From NCBI GenBank assembly GCA_900318995.1, contig ONMR01000015.1, forward strand, positions 1 to 64,000: a stretch of DNA of 64,000 bases, in the 5' to 3' direction. This document shows, piece by piece, positions 26,903 to 34,733 of this stretch. This stretch comes from an uncultured Prevotellaceae bacterium (GTDB lineage Bacteria > Bacteroidota > Bacteroidia > Bacteroidales > Bacteroidaceae). Below the pieces are notes generated by a model. The model was not told the DNA's origin. It saw only the letters and a list, made by a program, of their open reading frames with translations, and made no database searches. The translations under genes and the position numbers were made by a program. Positions within the stretch are counted from its first letter, which is position 1. Each line of letters opens with the position of its first letter.

Positions 26903-29794
26903 TTAGTTGTCTGTCAGATACCTTAATACGGAACGCATCAGTTTGTCGCGCTCACGTTGGGATGTTATGCTCTCAAACGGAAAGCCAATTGTCAGGCAAC
27001 TGCTTCCGTTGTCACCTTTAAAACCTACTCCTGCCGTCAGGCCACTTTGGGTATAGGTGAGTTGCCGGGTTGCTTTACCGACTGGGGATATGACATCGGG
27101 TCTGGTTACTCCGTATGCGTCTTTTGTGGCTTGGCGCCTGATTTCAGGCTTGCTCCTGAGCCCTTTTACGGCATCATCAGTTGCCGATGGCAGAGGCCCC
27201 TCCCATCTGTAATGAAGCACATTGGCTGTGAACTGTTCATCGTCCAGGCTGGATATCATATCCGCACCCACATATGATCCGCTCGTAAACAGTTTTCCGC
27301 CACTATGCAGATATGCGGAGATTCTATTCTGTAAGTCTGGCGGGAATGTGGAGTAGTCTTTATAAAACAGCGTATCCTGGAGCGAACGTTTCTGCAGTCC
27401 CAGAATCAGGTCAACCACGCGGTATTTTGTAAGGTTAACCATACCATCCTGGACCGCATCTCGGCTGCACGAAACGAACGACCACCCGGCTTCCAGAATG
27501 GAATGTCCGTGCAGCTCAGGGTAGTCAAAGGTGTTGCCTGCCAGAAGTGTGCCGTTCAGACTTTCATCGCTTGTGCCTAATGATACCTCTTCGGGAGAGT
27601 CAATGCTGTCCTTGAGGAAAATCTGCTGCGCACCGCACAGTATGGGTGAGCGCATGTACTGTACACCAGGGTCGGATAGTATGTCAAATCCCAAAGTAGA
27701 GTCTGTCTCAACGGTCTGAGGTGCACTAAGACGTTGGAATCCGTTGATGATCAGTACGGTACCTTTGTTTTCCGAGGCTATTGAGGCTGCCAGCGTCTCG
27801 GACGGCATGCTCTCTCCGCCTTCATTTACAGCGGTTACGCGGAACCGGTAGATACGGTCTTTTTGGGGCGTAAAGGTATATCTGTTGATTTGGGTGAATG
27901 TGCCGTTGTCGAATCCTCCGTCATCAACTGCTGTATACACTATATAGCCCCGGGGAAAGGCCGTGGGTTCAAGGGGGTCAACAGCATGTTGCCAAGACAG
28001 GTTCAGGGTTGAATTGCCGGATACCTCAATCCTGAAATCTGCTATCGGAAGCGGCTGGACCACATAGCTGCGGCCATGCAGGAAACTCTCATATTTTAGT
28101 ATGGATTTGTATATGGACCGTGCTGCCATGAATCTGAAATTGGGGTTGAGAGCCAGTTTCACATCCCAGTAATTCTGGTGTGACAGGAGTTCAAGCAGCA
28201 TGGACAGTATCTGCGGCTCACGGCTTTCGCAATAGTTTTTGTCCCATATCCCGCGATAGACCCATTCGCGGCGCAGACCGGCATTCATATCTTCAATCAG
28301 CCCGGTCAGAACCATATCGGTAAGGTCTCTGCTCAGATAACGTGAATGGCCTTCTCCCAGGAGCCTGTCGTTAAAATTGGTGGTGCAGATTCCCAGCGTG
28401 CCGACCAGGCTGTCCCCATAGGTGTATCCTGCGTCAGTATGCAGCGCAAAGTACAATTCCAGGGGAACGCCGGCTCCGGAATTGGCTTTGTTGAACAACG
28501 AACCTCCCGATAACCAGTTGACCATATACGGGCGGGTCCAGATATCTTCACGGTAATCATCGGTACCGTTATACTTGTTGAATATGCTGTCCGGCGCCCC
28601 CGCGAACCTTGTGTAGTATTTGGATCCCATATTGTAACGGGGGGCTTCTATCTCGAGTCCTTCACGTATTTCAGTAGCCGTTCCTCCACCGAATCTTACC
28701 GCATCGGCATTGACGGTACCTTGCATGCGGCTGCTGTTGTCCAATGTAACCATCCCACGCGGGCTGCGGCCTTCACGGAAATTGAAAGTACCGAGATATA
28801 CCCATGTACCGCCGCCCATCTGCTGGTTTACATGGAATGTGGTGGTGCCTCCGCTGTGGAATACTATATAGCGGGCGTCATCAATGCTGGTGGAGTCTGT
28901 CTGGTAGGTTACATATACGGCGTAGTCGCCATCCTCCGGAATATCGGGAATCCACATGGCCGATGACATCACGATTCCCGGACCGTCGCCGGCCTGTGCA
29001 GTGCGTGTAGGCAGTTTGAGGCTGTCAGGGCATATGCGCAGGGAATCCTCCAGGTAACCGCCTCCGTAAGACGTGTGCCATTTCCCGTCTTCACGGTAAT
29101 TATCGGCCCCTGACTTGACTGTTACACTGTTAGTCTGCCAGTCACGTTCACGGGCAGTATAGACCACGGCACCGGCATTCTCGAGCATCGGGATCAGGTA
29201 AGGGTATGCTATGGATTGTGTCAGCAGATCCTCTCGTGAACAATACAGCGGCGGACGCTGCCACTCCCACATCATGTCTTCATTGTCATAATACAGTCCG
29301 TGGCTGGGAGTTACTGCCATGTGAATGTTGCCCAGGCCTTGTGATGCGGTGTACGGGCGGCTGTCATTTGACACCCACGGACGACCGTTATAGAATGTAT
29401 CGTTCCACAGGTCATCCTGCCTGATTACTTTCCTGGCCCAGTTTGGGATGAGCTGCTCAATCGTGCGGTCTGCGGTATGGATAACCAGGTTGTAACGGCG
29501 TATATCCTGCGGCAATGATTTGTGCAGATTCTCATAGATGGAGTCAATCAGTGAATGCCGGAACCTCTGGTAACTGAAATTCTGGTTAAGGTAGATGTCA
29601 AGACGGCGGCTGTTACGGTTTATTGCGGTCCGGTCCACCTTGAGTGTCTTCAGGTCGCAGTCGGCCTGATACTGCTCGAAATAGTTATTGACCTTGGTAC
29701 GGATAACGGCATCACTGGTCTGTGCCCTCAGTCCGGAAACTGACAGCAACATGACGGTCAGTGCCGCCAAAAGGGCACGCACGTACCGGAACAT
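26903..29794 (-). CDS. Secreted amidase_3-like protein with inserted golvesin-like and FnIII domains
   Basis: A 963-residue secreted protein (signal peptide about 1-24, ending GLRAQ). Pieces of an N-acetylmuramoyl-L-alanine amidase (Amidase_3) fold appear in order: His165 in VTPSHG, Glu188 in SREDLLTQ, GAVVYTARERD, a second His near 452 in FALHTDAG, and the catalytic-type Glu near 535 in LSMLLELLSHQN. Between the first and second halves sits a golvesin-like beta domain (about 228-378, with FHVNQQMGGGTWVYLGTF). An FnIII domain (about 610-700) and a C-terminal amidotransferase-like region follow. Homologues are often labelled xanthan lyase because of the golvesin region; the zinc-ligand pattern argues for a wall hydrolase. 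It is the upstream gene of a run with a small gene and ygiQ. Confidence 0.75.
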   Translation of the reverse strand: MFRYVRALLAALTVMLLSVSGLRAQTSDAVIRTKVNNYFEQYQADCDLKTLKVDRTAINRNSRRLDIYLNQNFSYQRFRHSLIDSIYENLHKSLPQDIRRYNLVIHTADRTIEQLIPNWARKVIRQDDLWNDTFYNGRPWVSNDSRPYTASQGLGNIHMAVTPSHGLYYDNEDMMWEWQRPPLYCSREDLLTQSIAYPYLIPMLENAGAVVYTARERDWQTNSVTVKSGADNYREDGKWHTSYGGGYLEDSLRICPDSLKLPTRTAQAGDGPGIVMSSAMWIPDIPEDGDYAVYVTYQTDSTSIDDARYIVFHSGGTTTFHVNQQMGGGTWVYLGTFNFREGRSPRGMVTLDNSSRMQGTVNADAVRFGGGTATEIREGLEIEAPRYNMGSKYYTRFAGAPDSIFNKYNGTDDYREDIWTRPYMVNWLSGGSLFNKANSGAGVPLELYFALHTDAGYTYGDSLVGTLGICTTNFNDRLLGEGHSRYLSRDLTDMVLTGLIEDMNAGLRREWVYRGIWDKNYCESREPQILSMLLELLSHQNYWDVKLALNPNFRFMAARSIYKSILKYESFLHGRSYVVQPLPIADFRIEVSGNSTLNLSWQHAVDPLEPTAFPRGYIVYTAVDDGGFDNGTFTQINRYTFTPQKDRIYRFRVTAVNEGGESMPSETLAASIASENKGTVLIINGFQRLSAPQTVETDSTLGFDILSDPGVQYMRSPILCGAQQIFLKDSIDSPEEVSLGTSDESLNGTLLAGNTFDYPELHGHSILEAGWSFVSCSRDAVQDGMVNLTKYRVVDLILGLQKRSLQDTLFYKDYSTFPPDLQNRISAYLHSGGKLFTSGSYVGADMISSLDDEQFTANVLHYRWEGPLPSATDDAVKGLRSKPEIRRQATKDAYGVTRPDVISPVGKATRQLTYTQSGLTAGVGFKGDNGSSCLTIGFPFESITSQRERDKLMRSVLRYLTDN

Positions 29795-29809
29795 ATACCA
29801 GGAAGGTTA

Positions 29810-30082
29810 TTACTTCTTAAGTTTGGTCAGCTTGTCAATAACTTCTTTTATCTGATTCTGGAAGTCCTTGACAAGAGTGCGGTAGTACTCCTTGGCATTG
29901 CCCGGCTCAGTGTGGCTGATGCGGGCGTTGAAATCATTGTCAATGCGGAGCAGGTCAACGATAAGGGCGTCAGCGGCCTCCTTATCGGTTCCGGGAACCA
30001 GTTCCTTGTATATAAGACACTCGGTAAAGATGTCACCAATAATGTAATTGATGTCCTTTTTGAGATTTCTGCGACTTGCCAT
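29810..30082 (-). CDS. Small conserved-type cytoplasmic protein
   Basis: A 90-residue charged, helical protein (starts ASRRNLKKDINYIIGDIF, ends DKLTKLKK) without signal peptide. It resembles small Bacteroidetes hypothetical proteins; I know of no assigned function. It lies 15 bases upstream of the amidase-like gene on the same strand. A weak -7 box (TATTTTCG) precedes it, so it may start a transcript that continues into the amidase/ygiQ genes. Confidence 0.75.
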   Translation of the reverse strand: MASRRNLKKDINYIIGDIFTECLIYKELVPGTDKEAADALIVDLLRIDNDFNARISHTEPGNAKEYYRTLVKDFQNQIKEVIDKLTKLKK

Positions 30083-30115
30083 AGTGATTGCGCTTTATTG
30101 TTTACGCGAAAATAA

Positions 30116-30154
30116 GAATTAATTCTCAATTCTCAATTTTCAATTCTCAATTAA
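30116..30154 (-). repeat. Heptad array (GAATTGA)n after stop codon
   Basis: On the minus strand, AATTGAG-AATTGAA-AATTGAG-AATTGAG-AATT begins directly after the TGA stop of the lipid kinase gene. Same family and same sense orientation as at 13355-13394. Confidence 0.88.
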
Positions 30155-31051
30155 TCACGCCGGGATGATAAAACTTATGGCCTGGGGTATAACTTCAATG
30201 TGGAAATCGTGCCCCGGGAGCATCTCGCCGTCAAGGCAGATTTCTGTCTGCCTGTCAGAGTGGACATCTATGCTTGTGGACTGCCTGTAAATGAAATGCC
30301 TGGCGGTTTTGGGATCGTCAAGATGCCGGCCCAAAGCGTATACCTTGATCAGACTCAGAAATGTTATGAGACTGACTGTCTTGCAGTAGCCTACCTCTAT
30401 CAGACCATCGTCATTCCTGGAGCGGGGTGAGCAGAAGAATTCGCCTCCTACATAACAGTTGTTGCCCAGAGTACACAATAGCATGCGCTTCCCTTCATTT
30501 AGGAGTTCTCCGTCGGCCCGGACTGTAATATTGTTGAACCTTCCGCAGAAAATAGCCTTCACGATACCCCAGCGATATGCGTTCTTCCATCCTTTGCGGC
30601 TCAGTCGGGCGCCTGTGGCGGCGACTATTGCGTCAAACCCGAAATTGCAGACGTTTATAGAGTACCGGTCATCGTTGACCTTGAGTATGTCTATCTTGTG
30701 CGGAGTGCCTTCAATCAGACTGCTTACACTCCTGAAATCCTTGTCCTTATAGTATTTGATGAAATCATTGCCGCTTCCGCAAGCCCAAACCGCCAGATGC
30801 TTGTTCCCGGCGCCAACCATTCCGCTGGCCACCTCGTTTATGGTGCCGTCTCCTCCGCAAGCCACGAAGCATGTTTCAAGGCTGGGATTTTTCTTGCAAA
30901 AATCCCTTACAAACTGTGTGGCTGTCCTTTCGGCAGTGGTCTTGTAAATTTCAAAATCCGGTTTTGTTTCCAGCTTATTCAGCTGCTCTTCTATCATCTG
31001 AGCATTCCCGGCCTTGCTGGGCTCATTGTTGACGATAAAGCAATAATGCAT
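30155..31051 (-). CDS. Diacylglycerol kinase-family lipid kinase
   Basis: A 298-residue member of the DAGK catalytic (YegS/BmrU) family, which phosphorylates lipid substrates with ATP at the membrane. The nucleotide-binding GGDGT is at 66-70, followed by INEVASGM and the GSGNDF motif. The start MHYCFIVNN is preferred to an upstream GTG at 31087 because that codon lies inside a TACCTTTG -7 box (31094-31087), and a GAGAG ribosome-binding stretch precedes 31051. The exact lipid cannot be told. A heptad repeat array follows its stop. Confidence 0.9.
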   Translation of the reverse strand: MHYCFIVNNEPSKAGNAQMIEEQLNKLETKPDFEIYKTTAERTATQFVRDFCKKNPSLETCFVACGGDGTINEVASGMVGAGNKHLAVWACGSGNDFIKYYKDKDFRSVSSLIEGTPHKIDILKVNDDRYSINVCNFGFDAIVAATGARLSRKGWKNAYRWGIVKAIFCGRFNNITVRADGELLNEGKRMLLCTLGNNCYVGGEFFCSPRSRNDDGLIEVGYCKTVSLITFLSLIKVYALGRHLDDPKTARHFIYRQSTSIDVHSDRQTEICLDGEMLPGHDFHIEVIPQAISFIIPA

Positions 31052-31086
31052 CTCTCTTACTTTTGGATAGGTAAAAAATCGTGGCA

Positions 31087-31143
31087 CAAAGGTAACAAGA
31101 ATCTATTAAAATTTGTAAAATCAAGCCGTAATTAATACCTTAG
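31087..31143. promoter_or_regulatory. Divergent promoters
   Basis: Plus strand: TTTG (31112-31115), 20 bases, TACCTTAG (31136-31143) serves the outer-membrane protein gene at 31168. Minus strand: TACCTTTG (31094-31087) serves the lipid kinase, with no clear -33 box. Confidence 0.65.
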
Positions 31144-31167
31144 CGGTGTGAATCAAACTTGTATGAT

Positions 31168-32001
31168 ATGAAAAAGACAATTCTTACAGTGTTATTCATG
31201 GCATGTGCCGCATGTACGCTGCAGGCCATCAAACCGATTGAAACTGCCGGTTTTGACAAATTCAATAACTCTTTCAAGCTTGACCTGGTCTCAGTGGGTT
31301 ATCTGTCTCCTCAGCTGGCATGGGAGCATTACACAGATACAAGGTTTTCATACGGTGTCTCGGTTCAGGCTCATTTTGTTAACCGAAGCACATTCGTAAG
31401 GGCACTGAATGAAGACGACGAGGTGCCTGCTACCATAAAATTGGACGGAAAGACATATGATTTGGATTGGTCTGACCATCCTTCAAAGTGGTATGCCGAT
31501 GTAAACATGGAAGACGGGAAACATGAGGTCAAGTGGGACCGCAAATACGTAGGCATGATGGTATGTCCTGAGGGCAGGTTCTATTTCGGACGTAAGCCGG
31601 CACGAGGTTTCTATGCTGTAGCAAGAGTTGATGTCGGCCTGTTCCGTGAGACTTTCGTGGTCTCCAGGTCCAAGCTTTCATATGCCGAGGAGGATGCCAT
31701 AATACAGAAGAGAAAGGATGAGGCCGCAGCAGCAGGGCAGGATCCCAACTCCGTATCAAAGACAATTGAAGACAGATGGAAAAAGGCCGGTACTGAGAAC
31801 GGTGAGACTTTCATGGCGCTTGGCGGAGGTGCCGGATTGGGATTCCAGTGTTGGTTCAGGCAGAACTCACACTGGGGTGTGGATATGAATACTTTCATAA
31901 AAAGGGATTTCAAGTTCTCCGAGGATGACAACCAGTGGGAGTGGCTTTGGGGCGCAGGCCTGCTGGCAGATCTCAACCTGTCAATAATATACCGCTTCTA
32001 A
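31168..32001 (+). CDS. Outer-membrane beta-barrel-like protein
   Basis: A 277-residue protein with a signal peptide (KKTILTVLFMACAACTLQA). The start at 31168 is chosen over 31159 because the signal begins there. Short beta strands ending in alternating aromatic patterns, and a C-terminal strand LNLSIIYRF ending in Phe, indicate a small outer-membrane barrel similar to DUF3575-type proteins. A charged central insertion (about 175-215, RKDEAAAAGQDPNSVSKTIED) would form an extracellular loop. Function unknown. It has its own promoter and a strong terminator. Confidence 0.75.
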   Translation: MKKTILTVLFMACAACTLQAIKPIETAGFDKFNNSFKLDLVSVGYLSPQLAWEHYTDTRFSYGVSVQAHFVNRSTFVRALNEDDEVPATIKLDGKTYDLDWSDHPSKWYADVNMEDGKHEVKWDRKYVGMMVCPEGRFYFGRKPARGFYAVARVDVGLFRETFVVSRSKLSYAEEDAIIQKRKDEAAAAGQDPNSVSKTIEDRWKKAGTENGETFMALGGGAGLGFQCWFRQNSHWGVDMNTFIKRDFKFSEDDNQWEWLWGAGLLADLNLSIIYRF

Positions 32002-32020
32002 ATAACAACCAAATATTTGC

Positions 32021-32062
32021 AAGGGTGCGCATTTTTGACGAAATTTGCGCACCCTTAATATT
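32021..32062 (+). terminator. Rho-independent terminator
   Basis: AAGGGTGCGCA (32021-32031) and TGCGCACCCTT (32046-32056) form an 11-bp perfect stem followed by AATATTT. It ends the outer-membrane protein gene ahead of pfp. Confidence 0.8.
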
Positions 32063-32096
32063 TAAAAGAGGTAATTAAAGAACATATACTATTCAG

Positions 32097-33749
32097 ATGA
32101 GTACAAAAAGCGCATTACAGATTGCACGCGCCGCCTATCAGCCTAAACTTCCCCAGGCTCTCCGCGGTGCTTTGAAGGCTGTCGAGGGTGCTCCCACACA
32201 GTCAGTTGCAGACCAGGAAGAAGTCAAGAAACTCTTCCCTAACACTTACGGAATGCCGTACCTCAAGTTTGAGCCGGCCGAGGGTGCTCCCGCCAAGAAA
32301 TCTATCAACGCAGGCGTTATCCTGTCCGGTGGTCAGGCTCCCGGCGGTCACAACGTCATTGCCGGTCTGTTTGACGGACTCAAGAAGCTTAACCCCGCCA
32401 ACAAGCTGTACGGATTCATCCTGGGCCCCGGCGGTCTGGTTGACCACAACTATATGGAGCTTACTGCCGATATCATCGACGAGTACCGCAATACCGGCGG
32501 TTTCGATATCATCGGTTCAGGCCGTACCAAACTGGAAAAGAAGGACCAGTTCGATAAGGGTCTGGAGATCCTGAAGGCTCTCGATATCAAGGCTTTGGTT
32601 ATTATCGGCGGTGATGATTCCAATACTAACGCTTGTGTTCTGGCCGAGTATTACAAGGCTATCGGCGCAGGTGTTCAGGTTATCGGTTGCCCCAAGACCA
32701 TTGACGGTGACCTTAAGAACTCTGAGATTGAGACCTCATTCGGCTTTGACACCGCTACCAAGGTTTACTCGGAGATTATCGGTAACATTGAGCGTGACTG
32801 CAACTCAGCCCGCAAGTACTGGCACTTTATCAAGCTGATGGGCCGTTCAGCCAGCCACGTAACGCTGGAGTGCGCCCTGCAGACCCAGCCTAACATCACC
32901 CTTATCGGTGAGGAGGTTGAGGCTAAGAACCAGACTCTTGATGACATCGTAACATATATCGCTCAGGTTGTTGCTGACCGTGCCGCACGCGGCATGAACT
33001 TTGGTACCGTTCTGGTTCCCGAGGGTCTGATCGAGTTCATCCCTGCCATCAAGAAGCTTATCGCCGAGCTCAATGACGTTCTGGCTGCCAACCAGGCTGA
33101 GTTCGACATGATTCAGGCCGATAAGAAGATCCAGTACATAGTAAGCAAACTCTCCAAGGAGAATGCAACCATATTCAAGAGCCTGCCCGAGAGCGTAAGC
33201 CGTCAGTTGGCTCTGGAGCGTGACCCGCACGGAAACGTACAGGTATCGCTCATTGAGACTGAGCAGCTGCTGGCCGATATGGTTGGCGTTAAGCTGGACG
33301 AGTGGAAGAAGGAAGGCAAGTTCCTTGGCAAGTATGCAACCCAGCACCATTTCTGCGGTTACGAGGGCCGTTGCGCAGCTCCGTCAAACTTTGACGCTGA
33401 CTACTGCTACAGCCTTGGTTACAACGCATCAATGCTGATCGCTGCCGGCAAGACCGGTTACATGTCATCAATCAAGAACACCGTGGCTCCTGCCGACCAG
33501 TGGATTGCCGGTGGTATACCTATCACCATGATGATGAACATGGAGAAGCGTAACGGTGAGATGAAACCGGTTATCCGCAAGGCTCTGGTAGAGCTGGACG
33601 GCGCTCCCTTCAAGGAGTTCATCAAGCATCGTGCCGAGTGGGCACGCGAGACCAGTTTCGTATATCCCGGCCCAATCCAGTATTTCGGTCCCACCGAGGT
33701 ATGCGACCAGCCCACCAAGACTCTGAAGCTGGAGCATCAGGGTAAATAA
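32097..33749 (+). CDS. pfp: PPi-dependent 6-phosphofructokinase, long form
   Basis: A 550-residue enzyme of the long PPi-PFK class. It interconverts fructose 6-phosphate and fructose 1,6-bisphosphate with pyrophosphate as donor, so it works in glycolysis and gluconeogenesis. PPi specificity shows in GGDDS (171-175), where ATP enzymes have Gly in place of the second Asp, and in Lys200 of CPKTIDGD; catalytic aspartates are 203 and 205. MGRSASHVTLECALQ is the substrate-binding segment. The ATG at 32097 gives full length. The GH25 gene begins 10 bases downstream, so the two may be co-transcribed. Confidence 0.96.
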   Translation: MSTKSALQIARAAYQPKLPQALRGALKAVEGAPTQSVADQEEVKKLFPNTYGMPYLKFEPAEGAPAKKSINAGVILSGGQAPGGHNVIAGLFDGLKKLNPANKLYGFILGPGGLVDHNYMELTADIIDEYRNTGGFDIIGSGRTKLEKKDQFDKGLEILKALDIKALVIIGGDDSNTNACVLAEYYKAIGAGVQVIGCPKTIDGDLKNSEIETSFGFDTATKVYSEIIGNIERDCNSARKYWHFIKLMGRSASHVTLECALQTQPNITLIGEEVEAKNQTLDDIVTYIAQVVADRAARGMNFGTVLVPEGLIEFIPAIKKLIAELNDVLAANQAEFDMIQADKKIQYIVSKLSKENATIFKSLPESVSRQLALERDPHGNVQVSLIETEQLLADMVGVKLDEWKKEGKFLGKYATQHHFCGYEGRCAAPSNFDADYCYSLGYNASMLIAAGKTGYMSSIKNTVAPADQWIAGGIPITMMMNMEKRNGEMKPVIRKALVELDGAPFKEFIKHRAEWARETSFVYPGPIQYFGPTEVCDQPTKTLKLEHQGK

Positions 33750-33759
33750 AAGACAGATT

Positions 33760-34605
33760 ATGCCTGCCGTAAAAGGCAAACATAACAAAAATAAAAAAAA
33801 GAGGGTTTCCGTTCCTATAAAGAAAGGACGGAAGCCCTCTTATATTATTCCGGACTGGTTACACTGGCTTATAACGGCAGCTATACTGGTAATCCTGTCC
33901 ATTGCAGCATATTATGTCTTTCTCAGACCATACGTATTCCGTCTTAAGCCGTGTCGTGGTACAAAGGAATACGGAGTATGCCTGCCTTCGGGGTTCCTGT
34001 GCTATGGAATAGATGTATCGCATCATCAGGGTAAGATAGATTGGGCAAGGGTGGCGGAGTCATCGGCCGAGAGCGGTTATCCCATCAGGTTCGTAATAAT
34101 GAAGGCGACAGAGAGCGATACATTTACAGATCCGGATTATCAGGTCAATATAACAAATGCCCGAAATGCCGGATTGGTGTGCGGAGTCTATCACTTTTAT
34201 GACCCTGGAACATCTCCTCGCAGTCAGGCACAGCATTTTATCAATACCGTGAAACTCCAGAAGGGTGATTTTGTGCCGGTGATTGACGTTGAGCGTACAG
34301 GACGCTCATCGGCTGACCTTCGTCAGGACCTGATCATATTCATAAAAGAATTGGAATCACATTATGGCGTAAAGCCAATGATATATGCATCGGCCAAATT
34401 CCACCGTCGTCATCTCAACAGTGCCGAATTCGACTCTTATCCTTTATGGGTGGCTCACTATTATGTGGTACGGCCGGTTACCGACAAACAGTGGCGTATC
34501 TGGCAGTTTACAGACCATGCCAATATCGACGGTATTAAGGAATACACTGATTTCAACGTTTTCAGAGGCACTGAAGCCGATTTCAACTCAATCCGCATAA
34601 AATAG
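33760..34605 (+). CDS. Membrane-anchored GH25 muramidase
   Basis: A 281-residue protein. A Lys/Arg-rich cytoplasmic tail (1-30) and one transmembrane segment (about 34-54) are followed by a GH25 lysozyme domain facing the periplasm. Hallmarks are GIDVSHHQG (Asp85), KATE near 115-118, GVYHFYDPG and the catalytic pair in IDVE (Asp176/Glu178). GH25 enzymes cleave the MurNAc-GlcNAc bond of peptidoglycan, so a role in wall remodelling is inferred. It lies 10 bases after pfp. A strong hairpin lies inside its first 30 codons. Confidence 0.93.
   Translation: MPAVKGKHNKNKKKRVSVPIKKGRKPSYIIPDWLHWLITAAILVILSIAAYYVFLRPYVFRLKPCRGTKEYGVCLPSGFLCYGIDVSHHQGKIDWARVAESSAESGYPIRFVIMKATESDTFTDPDYQVNITNARNAGLVCGVYHFYDPGTSPRSQAQHFINTVKLQKGDFVPVIDVERTGRSSADLRQDLIIFIKELESHYGVKPMIYASAKFHRRHLNSAEFDSYPLWVAHYYVVRPVTDKQWRIWQFTDHANIDGIKEYTDFNVFRGTEADFNSIRIK
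33800..33840 (-). terminator. Terminator-like hairpin inside the GH25 5' coding region
   Basis: AGAGGG.TTCCGT.CC pairs with GGACGGAA.CCCTCT (about 14 pairs, one mismatch, one bulge). On the minus strand the stem is followed by TTTTTTTT-A-TTTTT, a good intrinsic terminator antisense to the gene. On the plus strand it lacks a clean U tract. Confidence 0.55.
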
Positions 34606-34636
34606 TACAAAAGGGCCTGTTCCCAATTGTTCTTTT

Positions 34637-34702
34637 TAGGGATTTTCCCCTGAATATGTAGGGAATTTCCGCGTTCCGGGTATTATTACCGTATTATTTT
34701 TG
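34637..34702 (+). promoter_or_regulatory. Paired operator-like repeats and promoter
   Basis: TAGGGATTTTCC (34637-34648) and TAGGGAATTTCC (34659-34670) are 12-mers differing at one base, exactly 22 bases apart (two helical turns). They sit just upstream of the -33 region; the -7 box is TATTTTTG (34695-34702). Position and phasing suggest an activator or cooperative regulator site. No factor is named. Confidence 0.6.
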
Positions 34703-34733
34703 CATTGGAAAGAAACCACAAAAAGATACGGTT

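Noticed and set aside
34637-34670. Match of GGGAATTTCC to the eukaryotic NF-kB consensus
   Set aside because: Coincidence in a bacterial promoter; the regular 22-base spacing of two copies is the meaningful feature.
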